Counted from the stretch's first letter, positions 1 to 9,296 are shown. The stretch is 64,000 bases of DNA from Streptomyces graminofaciens (GCF_030294945.1 NZ_AP018448.1:1798001-1862000), one strand, 5' to 3'. Numbers and translations: made by a program. The notes: a model not told the origin generated them from the sequence alone.

Positions 1-36
1 GATGGTTCCACGCACGACCCGACGAGAGGGCACAAC

Positions 37-540
37 GTGATCGGACCGGCAGCCATCAGGCCCGTACTCGACGACCAGACGTTCAAGAACGCGCTGTCGA
101 TGCTCGCGGCGCCGCTGACGGTCGTGACGACACAGGACGAGGACGGACGCCGGTGGGGGCTCACCGCCAGCTCGGTCACCTCCGCCTCGCTCACCCCGCC
201 GTTGATCATCGTCGCCATCGCCCGCACCTCCAGTTGCGCCGCGGCGTTCGCCGAGGCACCCGAGTTCGTCATCAATGTGCTGGCCGAGCAGCACCGGGGG
301 CTCGCCCGAAGGTTCGCCGCCAGCAGCATCGACCGGTTCGACGGCCAGGACTTCGCCGTCTGGCCCGGGTCCCGGCTGCCGTTCGTCGCGGACGCGCACG
401 CCGCGTTCCACTGCGAGGCGGCCGACCGGATCCGGGTCGGCGATCACGATCTGCTGGTCGGTCGGCCGACGGAAGTCTGTGTCAACGGCAGCACGGCTCC
501 GCTGTTCTGGTACCGAAGGGACTTCCGCACCCCGGCGTGA
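37..540 (+). CDS. Flavin reductase (ActVB-type, FMN-binding)
   Basis: This 167-residue protein has the flavin reductase-like FMN-binding fold along its whole length. Visible marks are the MLAAPLTVVTT start of the domain, the GLTASSVTSASLTPPLIIVAI strand-loop and the FVINVLAEQH segment. The family supplies reduced FMN from NAD(P)H to a partner flavin monooxygenase, as ActVB does for ActVA in aromatic polyketide tailoring. The length is normal. The GTG start is preceded by a GAGAGGG ribosome site. It converges with the adenosine kinase gene. No oxygenase partner lies in the window, so it is presumably to the left. Family call firm, partner inferred. Confidence 0.85.
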   Translation: MIGPAAIRPVLDDQTFKNALSMLAAPLTVVTTQDEDGRRWGLTASSVTSASLTPPLIIVAIARTSSCAAAFAEAPEFVINVLAEQHRGLARRFAASSIDRFDGQDFAVWPGSRLPFVADAHAAFHCEAADRIRVGDHDLLVGRPTEVCVNGSTAPLFWYRRDFRTPA

Positions 541-546
541 CCGGGG

Positions 547-577
547 CGCCGGCCCGGGTGGGCATCCCGGGCCGGCG
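547..577. terminator. Bidirectional hairpin between convergent genes
   Basis: A perfect inverted repeat pairs 547-558 with 566-577 (12 bp, 7-nt loop) in the 42-bp gap between the convergent flavin reductase and adenosine kinase genes. There is no T tract, which is usual for Streptomyces terminators. Confidence 0.7.
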
Positions 578-582
578 TCCGC

Positions 583-1599
583 TCAGGGGCTGACCGCCGA
601 GAGGGGCGCGGTGGGCCGTACGGCTTCGAGCCCCGGGGCCAGGGCTGCCGCCGCGTCGGCCCCGTAGGTGTCGCGAAGCCGGGCGAGGAGCCGTTCGCCG
701 GTCACCCGGTAGTGCGGGCCCACGGACTCCAGTGCGCTGGTGGCCAGCGTGGCTCCGAGGCGCGCCGCGTGCTCCCGGTCACCCGTCCCGGCCATGGCGG
801 CGAGGAACCCGGCGCGGAAGGCGTCCCCGGCTCCGGTCGGTTCCACGGGGCCGGTGGCGGGAACGGCCGCCACGTCGAGGGTGGCTCCGTCCTCGGACAC
901 GATCCGCGCTCCCCGCGCTCCTCGGGTGATCACCCAGGTTCCCACGCGTTCCAGCACTTGGTCCTCGGTCCATCCCGTCTTCTCCTGGACGAGGTGGGCC
1001 TCGTACTCGTTGGTGAACAGATACCGCGGCCCCCGCAGCAGGGAACGGACGTCGTCCCGGCCCATCCGGGCCAGTTGCTGGGAGGGGTCGGCGCAGAACG
1101 GCACGCCGAGTGCGACCGCCTCGCGGGTGTGCCGCAGCATCGCCTCCGGATCGTTCGGTGACACCAGGAGCAGGTCCACTCCCCCGGCCCTGGAAAGCAC
1201 CTGGCGCAGGGCTATGTGCCGGGCCTCGCTCATGGCACCGGCGTAGAAGGTGCCGATCTGGTTGAGGTCGTCGTCGGTCGTGCAGATGAACCGGGCGGTG
1301 TGCAGGGTCTCGCTGACGCGTACGGAGCCGGTGTCGACGCCATGTGCGTTCAGCCAGTGCCCGTACTCGGCGAAGTCCCGCCCCACGGCCCCCACCAGGA
1401 CGGGGCTCAGGCCGAGAACGCCGAGCCCGAAGGCGATGTTCGCCGCCACGCCGCCTCTGCGTACCTCCAGTTCGTCCGCGAGGAAGGAGAGGGAGACCTT
1501 GTCCAGTTCCCCCTCGATGAGCTGATCCCTGAACTTGCCGGGGAACGTCAGCAAGTGGTCGGTGGCGATGGATCCTGTCACCGCGATACGCACATGCAC
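583..1599 (-). CDS. adoK: Adenosine kinase (PfkB/ribokinase family)
   Basis: A PfkB-family kinase of 338 residues that closely follows mycobacterial adenosine kinase as I remember it: IAVTGSIATDHL at the start, KVSLSFLADEL, RGGVAANIAFGLGVLG, HTARFICTTD, GAMSEARHI and FCADPSQQLARM. The ATP/anion-hole signature PTGAGDAFRAGF, with the catalytic Asp, is present near residue 255. The family phosphorylates adenosine to AMP and so drains the adenosine released when S-adenosylhomocysteine is hydrolysed. It is the last gene of the deoxysugar run, downstream of a SAM-dependent methyltransferase. GTG at 1599 is the longest start; an in-frame GTG at 1593 would give an N terminus closer to the mycobacterial enzyme. 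Confidence 0.85.
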   Translation of the reverse strand: MHVRIAVTGSIATDHLLTFPGKFRDQLIEGELDKVSLSFLADELEVRRGGVAANIAFGLGVLGLSPVLVGAVGRDFAEYGHWLNAHGVDTGSVRVSETLHTARFICTTDDDLNQIGTFYAGAMSEARHIALRQVLSRAGGVDLLLVSPNDPEAMLRHTREAVALGVPFCADPSQQLARMGRDDVRSLLRGPRYLFTNEYEAHLVQEKTGWTEDQVLERVGTWVITRGARGARIVSEDGATLDVAAVPATGPVEPTGAGDAFRAGFLAAMAGTGDREHAARLGATLATSALESVGPHYRVTGERLLARLRDTYGADAAAALAPGLEAVRPTAPLSAVSP

Positions 1600-1638
1600 T
1601 CCAGGTGGTCCGAGAAGGTGGTGACGCCAGGGGCGCGC

Positions 1639-2601
1639 TCACGCGGCACGGGCGTGTACGTCCGTCCAGTACGACCTGACCGATTCCTCCAGGCTCCGCT
1701 TCGGCCGCCACCCCAGAAGGTCGCGAGCGGGGCCGAGGTCCACCTGGATCCAGTCGGTTTCCGCTCGGACACCGGGCTCCCGCGGCCGCTCCACGATGCG
1801 CGCCGGCACCCCGCTCACCTCGACGAGCAGGTCCACGAGGCGCCGCACGGGCACCGCCTCGCCGCGGCCGATGTCGACGGCAGCGCCACTCGCCCGCGAC
1901 CGGGCCGCGGCGAGGACGGCCTCGGACACATCGCGTACGTCGACGTAGTCGCGGTGGGCCCGCAAGGGCGCGAGCCGCACGGTCACCGGCTCCGCCCCGG
2001 CGGCACCTTCCAGCAGACACGCGGCGACCTTGCCCAGCAGGCTCACGTCCGGGGTACCGACGCCCGCCACATTGGCGACGCGCAGGACGAGCCCGTGGAC
2101 GGCGCCTCTCGCCGCGGCCTGAAGAACGGCGCGGGAGGCGGCCAGTTTCGCCTTGCCGTAGGCGGTCGTCGGCTCCGGGGTCCGCTCGGCGCCCACGGCG
2201 GCGCCTGGCGGGACCGGACCGTACTCCAGTACGGACCCGAGGTGGACGAGCCGGGGCCTGCGGCTCATCGAGCCCAATGCCTCGAGGAGCCGCAGGGCGG
2301 GAAGTGTGCAGATCCGTTCCATCGCGGCGTCTTCCCGGCTCCAGATACTCCCGGTGGCGTTGACGACCACATCGGGGCGCTGTGCTTCCAGCATCTCGGC
2401 GAGTGCCCCGGAGGGGGTCTCGGCCAGGTCCAGGGACAAGAACCGCGTCCCGTCCAGATCTTTCGGCGCGTGCCGCGCCACCGCCGTGACGGCCCAGCCC
2501 GCCGCGTGGAAGTCTGCGCAGACCCTGCGCCCCACGAAGCCGGTGCCGCCCAGCACGACGACCCCGGCACGCCCGCCCTCCCCCGGCGGGACGGGCGTCA
2601 C
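1639..2601 (-). CDS. NDP-sugar reductase/epimerase, probable dTDP-4-ketohexose 4-ketoreductase
   Basis: An extended short-chain dehydrogenase of 320 residues. GGTGFVG near the N terminus is the NAD(P)-binding loop, and HLGSVLEYG with TAYGKAK supplies the Ser and YxxxK catalytic residues. The protein resembles the 4-ketoreductases of deoxysugar pathways. It lies between a sugar N-methyltransferase and adenosine kinase, where it would reduce the C-4 keto group. I set the start at GTG 2601, which overlaps the methyltransferase stop by 4 bp (GTGA); the open frame continues upstream but only antisense-like sequence lies there. Reductase rather than epimerase is inferred from pathway logic. Confidence 0.75.
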   Translation of the reverse strand: MTPVPPGEGGRAGVVVLGGTGFVGRRVCADFHAAGWAVTAVARHAPKDLDGTRFLSLDLAETPSGALAEMLEAQRPDVVVNATGSIWSREDAAMERICTLPALRLLEALGSMSRRPRLVHLGSVLEYGPVPPGAAVGAERTPEPTTAYGKAKLAASRAVLQAAARGAVHGLVLRVANVAGVGTPDVSLLGKVAACLLEGAAGAEPVTVRLAPLRAHRDYVDVRDVSEAVLAAARSRASGAAVDIGRGEAVPVRRLVDLLVEVSGVPARIVERPREPGVRAETDWIQVDLGPARDLLGWRPKRSLEESVRSYWTDVHARAA

Positions 2602-3320
2602 TTGCGTACTCCGACGAGAAAGCCGCGGGCCGACAGGGAACTGTCCACCCGTTCCATGTCGAAGCCCGCACGGATGAAGGCCGCCTCGTACTGGTCCTGG
2701 CCGAACAGCCGGCACACATGGTCCTCGGAGAAGTGGCGCACCCCCTTGTCGGGGTGCGCGACGACATAGTGGACCTGCATGCGCGAGGCCTCTTGGGAAG
2801 GGGAGGCGAGCGAGGCGTGCGAGACGCGCGCGATGGTGGTGCCGTCGATGGTGAACACGTCTCCTGCGACATGCCCGGGGGTGAAGGCCTCCGGGGTCCA
2901 CCACGGTTCCACGACGAGGACGCCGCCGGGTGTCAGATGACGGGCGAAGCAGTGCAGGGTGGCATCGAGTTCGTCGGCCGAGTCCACGTATCCGATGGAG
3001 CCGAACAGGCAGACGGCGGAGTCGAATCGGCGTCCCAGGTCGAAGTCGCGCATGTCGCCCTGTGTGAAGGGGACGGAGGGCAGCCGCGACCGGGCGAGGG
3101 AGAGCATGGCATCGGACAGCTCCAGACCCTCGACGTGGTCGTACCGCTCACGGAAGGAGGCGAGATGCGCTCCCGTGCCGCAGGCGATGTCGAGCAGGGA
3201 GGAGGCGCCGGGCAGCCGGTCGTCGATCAGCTGTGCGACCTCGGCGGCCTCGGCTCCGAAGTCCTTGCCGCGGGCTCGGTGCAGGAGTTCGTACACCTCG
3301 GACGAGTCGTTCCCGTACAT
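2598..3320 (-). CDS. dTDP-aminosugar N-methyltransferase (DesVI/TylM1 family)
   Basis: A class I SAM methyltransferase of 240 residues. LLDIACGTGAHL is motif I, followed by GDMRDFDLGRRFD, VCLFGSIGYV and LTPGGVLVVEPWW. These segments, and the N-terminal MYGNDSSEVYELLHRARGKD, match the enzymes that mono- or di-methylate the amino group of dTDP-aminosugars such as desosamine and mycaminose. The start is ATG 3320, 67 bp after the 2,3-dehydratase gene; its stop overlaps the next gene by 4 bp. The product would be a methylamino or dimethylamino sugar. The number of methyl groups cannot be read from sequence. Confidence 0.88.
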   Translation of the reverse strand: MYGNDSSEVYELLHRARGKDFGAEAAEVAQLIDDRLPGASSLLDIACGTGAHLASFRERYDHVEGLELSDAMLSLARSRLPSVPFTQGDMRDFDLGRRFDSAVCLFGSIGYVDSADELDATLHCFARHLTPGGVLVVEPWWTPEAFTPGHVAGDVFTIDGTTIARVSHASLASPSQEASRMQVHYVVAHPDKGVRHFSEDHVCRLFGQDQYEAAFIRAGFDMERVDSSLSARGFLVGVRK

Positions 3321-3387
3321 GGTTGTCCTTCGCGAAGGGGGCGTGGAGAGGGCTTGCGGGCAACGGCAGCAGGGCTGGGCTCGCCGG

Positions 3388-4809
3388 TCACAGGCCGGGG
3401 ACCGCGCCCGCGTTGAGGCAGGCCAGCAAGGTGCGGGCCTGGACGTTGACATAGCGCGCATGGCGGGCCAGGGCGCCCAGTTGGCCCGGCGTGATCCAGA
3501 GATAGCCCTCGGGGGCCGTCGGTGGGCTCTCCGGATCGGCCTCGACGATCAGATAGCGGCTCTCGGCGTTGAGGAAGCGGCCTCCCTCCTCGGAGTGGAC
3601 CGCCGCGTAGCGCGTGCGCTCCGGGTCGGCGGCCAGAATCTCGTCGAGGAACAACGGACGGTCCGCGCCGTCGAGATGGGTGTAGTTCTCCGGTGTGTAC
3701 TGGACGGTCGGAGCGAGCTCCAGGACGTCGAGCAGGCCGGCCTCCACCCGTGCGTGGACCAGCAGATGGGGAACTCCGCCGATCCTCCGGGTGAGAAAGG
3801 CGGTCACGCCTCGGCCCGTCGGCTCGATCAGCGGTTGGGTCCAGCCCGTGACCTCGCGGCTCCCGGCCTCGACCGCGACGGCCACGACCCGGAAGTAGCG
3901 GCCGTCCTCCCGTTCGACGGCCCAGGGGCCACGGTGCCAGTCCCGGACCTCGTCGAGCGGCATCCGCTCGACGCGCACGTCGTGCCGGGCGCGCTGGGCG
4001 GTGATCCAGGACAGCAGTTCGAGGTCCGTGTGCAGCGCCGGGGCCCGGGAGTCGTCGGAGTGCGGTGTCGGCAGGCCCGCCAGAACCGTGCGCGCGTCCA
4101 TGTTGACGACGTTCTCCACGCGCAGCAGCTCGCCGATCTGTCCGAGGGTCAGCCAGCGGAAGTCGTCGTGCGGCTGCACCTCCTCGTCCGTCTCCACCAG
4201 CATGTTCCGGTTGGCCTTGCGCAGGAACCAGGAGCCGTGTTCGGACTGGAGTACGTCGGCGAGCACATCCCCGGGGCGCGCCTCGGTGAAGTACCGCAGG
4301 TACCGCACGTCCGCGCCCTTGTGCACCTTGGTGTAGTTGCTGCGGGTGGCCTGGACGGTCGGTGACAGCTGGAGGAGATTCCGGTTTCCCGGCTCCATCT
4401 TGGCCTGCATCAGAAAGTGCAGGACGCCGTCGATCTCCTTGGCCAGGATGCCCAGGATGCCGACCTCGCTCTGGTGGATGATCGGCTGCTGCCACTGCCG
4501 GAAGGGACCGTGGTCGACGGCGACCCGCAGACCCTCGACCGTGAAGAAGCGGCCGCTGCGGTGGACGAGGTTCCCGGTTCGCCGCTCGAAGGACCAGCCG
4601 TCCAGGTCGGCGAAGGGGATCCTGTCCACGCGGAAGCTGTGCGCCCGCCGACGGGCGGCGAGCCAGTCGGGGACCTCCGCCGTACGCAGCTGGGCGCCCT
4701 CCCGGGCGGCCGCGGACCGGGCCAGGCGCTGGGGCAGGCCGGCGTCCGCGCGACGGCGCAGGGCGGTGTCGGCAGCCGAGACCCGGGCCTTGTCCGTGCG
4801 TACGCTCAC
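3388..4809 (-). CDS. dTDP-4-keto-6-deoxyglucose 2,3-dehydratase
   Basis: A 473-residue protein with the internally duplicated architecture of NDP-hexose 2,3-dehydratases (EvaA/TylX3/UrdS type). The two halves show parallel segments: QPIIHQSEVGILGIL and QPLIEPTGRGVTAFL, LQLSPTVQATRSNY and LELAPTVQYTPENY, then FRWLTLGQIGELLR and YLWITPGQLGALAR. The enzyme removes the C-2 hydroxyl, the committed step to 2-deoxysugars, giving a 3,4-diketo intermediate for the next enzyme. The GTG start at 4809 overlaps the rmlB stop (GTGA). Length and duplication are typical. Confidence 0.9.
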   Translation of the reverse strand: MSVRTDKARVSAADTALRRRADAGLPQRLARSAAAREGAQLRTAEVPDWLAARRRAHSFRVDRIPFADLDGWSFERRTGNLVHRSGRFFTVEGLRVAVDHGPFRQWQQPIIHQSEVGILGILAKEIDGVLHFLMQAKMEPGNRNLLQLSPTVQATRSNYTKVHKGADVRYLRYFTEARPGDVLADVLQSEHGSWFLRKANRNMLVETDEEVQPHDDFRWLTLGQIGELLRVENVVNMDARTVLAGLPTPHSDDSRAPALHTDLELLSWITAQRARHDVRVERMPLDEVRDWHRGPWAVEREDGRYFRVVAVAVEAGSREVTGWTQPLIEPTGRGVTAFLTRRIGGVPHLLVHARVEAGLLDVLELAPTVQYTPENYTHLDGADRPLFLDEILAADPERTRYAAVHSEEGGRFLNAESRYLIVEADPESPPTAPEGYLWITPGQLGALARHARYVNVQARTLLACLNAGAVPGL

Positions 4810-5807
4810 GTGGCCACCGCCCGGCCCGGACCGGACTGCGAACGGTGCTTGACCGGCTTCCACCACTGGGGGTTCTCGCGATACCAGGCGACGGTCTCGG
4901 CCAGGCCCCGGTCGAAGGGGACCAGGGGCTCGTACCCGAGCTGTTCCCGGATCTTGGTGTCGTCCAGGGCGTAGCGCAGATCGTGTCCCTTGCGGTCGGC
5001 CACAGGACGGATCATCGACTCGTCGGCTCCGCACAGTTCCAGAATCCGGTGCGTGAGCGAGAGATTGGTGATCTCGTTCCCGCCTCCGACGTTGTAGGTC
5101 TCGCCGGCGCCGCCGCCGGTGAGCACCATCTGTACGGCCCGGCAGTGGTCGTCGACATGCAGCCACTCACGGATGTTCCGGCCGTCCCCGTACAGCGGAA
5201 GGGGGATTCCCTCCAGCAGGTTGGTGACGAACAGCGGGACAAGCTTCTCAGGGTGCTGATGGGCGCCGTAGTTGTTCGAGCATCGGGTGATGGACAGATC
5301 GAGCCGGTGGGTCCGCCAGTACGAGCGGGCCACCAGATCGGCGCCCGCCTTCGACGCCGCATACGGGGAGTTGGGCTGCAGCGGCCAGTCCTCCGTCCAG
5401 GAGCCCACGTCGATGGAGCCGTAGACCTCGTCGGTCGAGACATGCACGGCCCTGCTGACGCCCGTCTCCACACAGGCGTCGAGGACGGTCTGGGTGCCGC
5501 CCACGTTCGTACGGACGAACTCGGCGGCGGACTCCACCGAGCGGTCCACATGCGACTCGGCGGCGAAGTGGACGAGGGCGTCGTGTCCCGGGAACACGTC
5601 GAGCAGCAGCGGGAGATCGCAGATGTCGCCGTGTACGAACTCGAGGCGCGGATGGTCCGCCGGGAGGTTGTCGCGGTTGCCCGCGTAGCTGAGCTTGTCG
5701 ACAACGGTGACCCGCGCGTCCTCGAAACCGGGGTAGCGGCCCGCCAGCAGCGAGCGCACATAGTGCGCCCCGATGAATCCGGCTCCGCCGGTCACCAGCA
5801 CTCTCAT
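4806..5807 (-). CDS. rmlB: dTDP-glucose 4,6-dehydratase
   Basis: A 333-residue extended SDR. GGAGFIG binds NAD, STDEVYG carries the catalytic Thr-Asp-Glu triad of 4,6-dehydratases, and YAASK gives the Tyr/Lys pair. HFAAESHVDRS and GDGRNIREWLHVDDHC are further RmlB hallmarks. It converts dTDP-glucose to dTDP-4-keto-6-deoxyglucose. Its ATG overlaps the rmlA stop (ATGA at 5804-5807) and its stop overlaps the 2,3-dehydratase start, so the three genes are translationally coupled. Confidence 0.95.
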   Translation of the reverse strand: MRVLVTGGAGFIGAHYVRSLLAGRYPGFEDARVTVVDKLSYAGNRDNLPADHPRLEFVHGDICDLPLLLDVFPGHDALVHFAAESHVDRSVESAAEFVRTNVGGTQTVLDACVETGVSRAVHVSTDEVYGSIDVGSWTEDWPLQPNSPYAASKAGADLVARSYWRTHRLDLSITRCSNNYGAHQHPEKLVPLFVTNLLEGIPLPLYGDGRNIREWLHVDDHCRAVQMVLTGGGAGETYNVGGGNEITNLSLTHRILELCGADESMIRPVADRKGHDLRYALDDTKIREQLGYEPLVPFDRGLAETVAWYRENPQWWKPVKHRSQSGPGRAVAT

Positions 5808-6868
5808 GCCGCCACCTCGACACGGGTGTGGTCGCCGACCACGAGCCGGTGGCCTTCGCCCTCGGCTCCGGTGTCGACGACGGCGTTGCGGCCGATGAGG
5901 GAGCCGCGCAGCCCGGTGACGGCGGTGATGGAGGCGCCGTCCATCACGATGGAGTCCAGCAGTGTGGTGCGGCGCAGGGCGCAGCCACGGCCGATGGAGG
6001 TGCCGGGGCCGATGGCGCTGTCCTCGACGAGCGTTCCGGCTCCTATGACAGCGGGCCCGTCGATGCGGGAGCGCACGACGCGTGCGCCGGCCTCGACCAC
6101 GACCCGGCCCGTCAGCTCGCTCGCCCCGTCGACCTCTCCGTCGGCCCGGGCGCTCAGGGAGCCCAGCAACTGCCGGTTGCAGTCCAGGACTTCCTCGGCG
6201 CGTCCGGTGTCCCTCCAGTAGCCGTCGTACTCACTGGCCGTGACCCTGGCCTCGTGGGTGACGAGCCACTGGACCGCGTCGGTGATCTCCAGCTCGCCGC
6301 GGGCCCCGGGCTCGATGGCGGCGACGGCGCGGTGGATGGCCGCGGTGAAGAAGTACACCCCGATGAGGGCGAGATCGCTCTGCGGCTGCTGGGGTTTCTC
6401 CACCAACCGCCGCACGGCGCCGTCGGGTGCCAGCTCGGCCACCCCGAAGGCCCGCGGGTCGCTGACCTTGTGCACGACGATGTGGGCCTCGGGACGCCGG
6501 GCGGTGAAGTCGGCCGCGATGTCGGCGACACCGCCGGGAAGCATGTTGTCACCGAGGTACATGACGAAGTCGTCGTCTCCCAGGAAGGGCTGCGCGATGG
6601 CCACGCAGTGGGCGAGGCCGAGCGGTTTCTCCTGCGGGATCAGTGTGATGCGCAGACCGAAGCGCGAACCGTCGCCGATGGCCTCGGAGATCTCCTGGGC
6701 CCAGTCGCCGACGATGACGCCGACATCGGTGACACCCACATCGCGGATGTTCTCCAGGACGTGTTCGAGTACGGGTTTGTTGGCGATCGGGATCAGTTGC
6801 TTGGGCATGGAGTAGCTGAAGGGGCGCAGGCGGGTACCTGCCCCGCCGGCCAGAACCAGAGCCTTCAT
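5804..6868 (-). CDS. rmlA: Glucose-1-phosphate thymidylyltransferase (long form)
   Basis: The 354-residue protein starts with the nucleotidyltransferase signature LAGGAGTRLRPFSYSMPKQL; GLAHCVAIA and YLGDNML follow. The length and the C-terminal hexapeptide-repeat-like region (residues about 250-340) mark the long StrD-like form common in antibiotic clusters rather than the 290-residue primary-metabolism form. It makes dTDP-glucose from glucose-1-phosphate and dTTP. It lies 39 bp after the aminotransferase gene and is coupled to rmlB by ATGA. Confidence 0.95.
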   Translation of the reverse strand: MKALVLAGGAGTRLRPFSYSMPKQLIPIANKPVLEHVLENIRDVGVTDVGVIVGDWAQEISEAIGDGSRFGLRITLIPQEKPLGLAHCVAIAQPFLGDDDFVMYLGDNMLPGGVADIAADFTARRPEAHIVVHKVSDPRAFGVAELAPDGAVRRLVEKPQQPQSDLALIGVYFFTAAIHRAVAAIEPGARGELEITDAVQWLVTHEARVTASEYDGYWRDTGRAEEVLDCNRQLLGSLSARADGEVDGASELTGRVVVEAGARVVRSRIDGPAVIGAGTLVEDSAIGPGTSIGRGCALRRTTLLDSIVMDGASITAVTGLRGSLIGRNAVVDTGAEGEGHRLVVGDHTRVEVAA

Positions 6869-6907
6869 GCGGAGTCCTCTCTCACATCGGTGCGCGGCTC
6901 GTGGGCG

Positions 6908-8029
6908 TCAGACCGTGGCGAGGACGTCCCTCAAGGCGGAGATCACCTTGTCCTGGAGGTCCGGAGGGAGCGAGGGATACATCGGCAGGGAGAAGATCTC
7001 CCCGGCCAGCCTCTCGGTCACGGGCAGCGAACCCTCGCCGTATCCCAGGTGCCGGAATCCGGTCATCGTGTGCACCGGCCACGGGTAGCTGATGTTCAGT
7101 TCGATGCCATAGGCCTTGAGCCGCTCGATGATCTCGTCGCGGCGCGGATGCCGCACGACGTAGACGTAGTAGACGTGCTCGTTGCCCTCGTTGACGGACG
7201 GCAGACGGAGGCCGCCGGGTCCGACGAGGTCCCCCAACCCCTCTTCGTAGCGCCGGGCCACGGCGCGTCGACGGGCGATGTAGGCGTCGAGCCGCCGGAG
7301 TTTACGGCGGAGGATCTCGGCCTGCACCTCGTCGAGCCGGGAGTTGTGCCCGGGCGTCCGGACGACGTAGTAGACCTTCTCCATGCCGTAGTAGCGGAGC
7401 CGCCGCAGATGCGCGTCGATGTCGGCGTCGCCGGTGATGACCGCGCCGCCGTCGCCGTACGCGCCCAGGACCTTGGTCGGGTAGAACGAGAAGGCGGCGG
7501 CATCCCCCATGGTGCCCGCCGTCCGGCCGTGGTGCCGGGCGCCGTGGGACTGGGCGCAGTCTTCGACGATCTTCAGCCCGTGCTGCTCGGCGAGACCCCG
7601 CAACGGGGCCATGTCGACGCACTGCCCGTACAGGTGCACCGGCAGCAGGGCCTTGGTCCGTGGGGTGATCGCGGCTGCCACCTGGCCGGTGTCCATGAGG
7701 AAGTCCTCCTCGCGGATGTCCACGAGGACGGGGGTCGCGCCGGCTCCGTCGATCGCCACGACGGTGGGTGCGGCGGTGTTGGACACGGTGATGACCTCGT
7801 CGCCGGGGCCGACCCCAACCGCCTGGAGGGCGAGTTTCACCGCGTTGGTGCCGTTGTCGACGCCCGTGCAGTGGGCGAGCCCGTGGTATCCGGCGAACTC
7901 CTCCTCGAAGCCGCGGACGGACGCCCCGAGGACCAGCCGACCGGAGCGGAAGACGGTCTCCACCGCGTCGAGGATGTCCTCGCGCTCTTCCTCGTACTCC
8001 GGGAGGTAGTCCCAGACGTGGGTGGTCAT
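6908..8029 (-). CDS. DegT/DnrJ/EryC1-type sugar aminotransferase, probable 3-aminotransferase
   Basis: A PLP-dependent fold type I aminotransferase of 373 residues. [20 protein letters not shown] binds the cofactor phosphate, EDCAQSHGA carries the PLP-ring Asp, and [16 protein letters not shown] holds the internal-aldimine Lys. The family transaminates keto sugars with glutamate as donor. Placed with a 2,3-dehydratase and an N-methyltransferase of the DesVI type, it most likely installs the C-3 amino group, as DesV and TylB do. I chose ATG 8029 because an AAGGAG site lies just upstream and homologous sequence begins there. Confidence 0.9.
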   Translation of the reverse strand: MTTHVWDYLPEYEEEREDILDAVETVFRSGRLVLGASVRGFEEEFAGYHGLAHCTGVDNGTNAVKLALQAVGVGPGDEVITVSNTAAPTVVAIDGAGATPVLVDIREEDFLMDTGQVAAAITPRTKALLPVHLYGQCVDMAPLRGLAEQHGLKIVEDCAQSHGARHHGRTAGTMGDAAAFSFYPTKVLGAYGDGGAVITGDADIDAHLRRLRYYGMEKVYYVVRTPGHNSRLDEVQAEILRRKLRRLDAYIARRRAVARRYEEGLGDLVGPGGLRLPSVNEGNEHVYYVYVVRHPRRDEIIERLKAYGIELNISYPWPVHTMTGFRHLGYGEGSLPVTERLAGEIFSLPMYPSLPPDLQDKVISALRDVLATV

Positions 8030-8085
8030 AGTGCTCCTTCTGAAGTACCGATACGGGATTGCCTGCCGTCCTCCCTCAGGGGACG

Positions 8086-9033
8086 TCAGCGCCGTGCTGC
8101 GGCGTACTCTCGGGCGTGGCTCAGGGTGGCCAGGCTGTTGCCGCCCAGGGCCTCGCGCAGGAAGCGGCGCGCCTCGGGGAGGCCCGCGCCTTCTCCGAGT
8201 ACCCGGGAGATGTTGCGTGTCTCGACCTCGGCTGTGTGCCGTGAGGTGACGACGGTGGTTCCGGTCCCGTCCTCCTCGAAACGCCACTCACCGGTGTGCA
8301 GGGACATGAGCGGCGGCAGGGTGGTCTGTTTGTAGACGATCCGCTGGTACGGGAAGCAGATGCGCACCGACTCCGTGGTGTGGGGGCGGCCGTCCTTGGT
8401 GAGCGTGTCCATGGCCAGGATCTGTACCCCGGGGCCGACGTCCTTCAGGGACACCGCGGTGACGTGCGGCAGCCGGTCGGCCCAGTGCTGGGCTTCGTTG
8501 ATGAAGTCGTAGACGTCCTTCGCCGCACCGTCGACGCGCACGGTGTCCTCGAAGGTGAGGAAGGTGTCCGCGGTCGCGGTGCCGAGTTCGGCATGGCGCT
8601 TGAGAGCCGCGAGTTCCGCACGGCTGTTGGCGTCCACGGCGCGCTCGATCCAGCGCAGGGTCTCGGGGTCGTCGCCGACAGCTTCGAAGTCGTGCAGGAG
8701 TCGCACCGTGCACTCCTGGGGCCCGGTGGGGTCGATGATCCAGGCACCGCCCATCGCCGCGAACGGCGGGCTGGGGACCTCTTGACGGAAGTCGACGCGC
8801 AGTGCTCCACGGTCGAGTGTGCGCCGGGACGTCCAGTGTTTGACCTGTCCGTCGACCGTGGCCCAGATGCGGATGCGCTCCTCGGTCCCGCCACGCTCCA
8901 CATGGTCGACGTGGACGGACGGCGGGAAGACCGAGGCCCAGTTGCCCACATCGGCGATCAGGTCGTAGAGCCGCTCGGCCGTGGCGAGCACGGTGATCTC
9001 GTGGGAGGTCGCCGCGCTGGTGTGCGAGGTCAT
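8086..9033 (-). CDS. Didomain polyketide aromatase/cyclase (SRPBCC repeat)
   Basis: The 315-residue protein holds two START/SRPBCC domains, about residues 10-150 and 165-305. Each begins with a similar helix-grip segment ([18 protein letters not shown], then [20 protein letters not shown]). This is the layout of ActVII-type aromatase/cyclases, which close and aromatise the first ring of C7-C12-folded type II polyketides after C-9 ketoreduction. The ATG at 9033 has an AAGGAG site. It is the clearest sign that a type II PKS lies next door, although no ketosynthase is in the window. Confidence 0.9.
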   Translation of the reverse strand: MTSHTSAATSHEITVLATAERLYDLIADVGNWASVFPPSVHVDHVERGGTEERIRIWATVDGQVKHWTSRRTLDRGALRVDFRQEVPSPPFAAMGGAWIIDPTGPQECTVRLLHDFEAVGDDPETLRWIERAVDANSRAELAALKRHAELGTATADTFLTFEDTVRVDGAAKDVYDFINEAQHWADRLPHVTAVSLKDVGPGVQILAMDTLTKDGRPHTTESVRICFPYQRIVYKQTTLPPLMSLHTGEWRFEEDGTGTTVVTSRHTAEVETRNISRVLGEGAGLPEARRFLREALGGNSLATLSHAREYAAARR

Positions 9034-9296
9034 GCTCAACTCCTTGTTCTCGGCGATCGGGGTGCTCGGCGGCCGGGCGGGCGCGTCCTCCGGTCGGCGT
9101 CGGACGCCCTTTTCCCCCGTCCGCCGGAGGACGGCGTGCCCGCCGGGCACGGACGGTTTCCCGGCCGGTGCCCGTCGCGTGGGTGGGGCGGCTCGTCGCT
9201 ATCCGGCTCCAAGCCGTTCTCCGCGCGAGATCCGCGGTGAAGACGCCGACCAGGCCGCTGTGTCGGCGGCTCGGCTGCTCCGCGGGTTCGCGCCGG

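Noticed and set aside
583..1599. Sugar (fructose/ribo) kinase feeding the deoxysugar pathway
   Set aside because: The many shared segments with mycobacterial adenosine kinase outweigh the general PfkB signature.
779..2904. Long minus-strand frames over adoK and the reductase gene
   Set aside because: The 697-codon frame is Arg/Pro/Gly-rich shadow sequence; for the 421-codon frame only the part from 2601 on is a gene, the first 101 codons being antisense-like.
5828..8335. 835-codon open frame on the plus strand
   Set aside because: Antisense to rmlA and the aminotransferase gene; its translation is low-complexity Gly/Val/Asp/His, typical of high-GC shadow frames, with no family motif.
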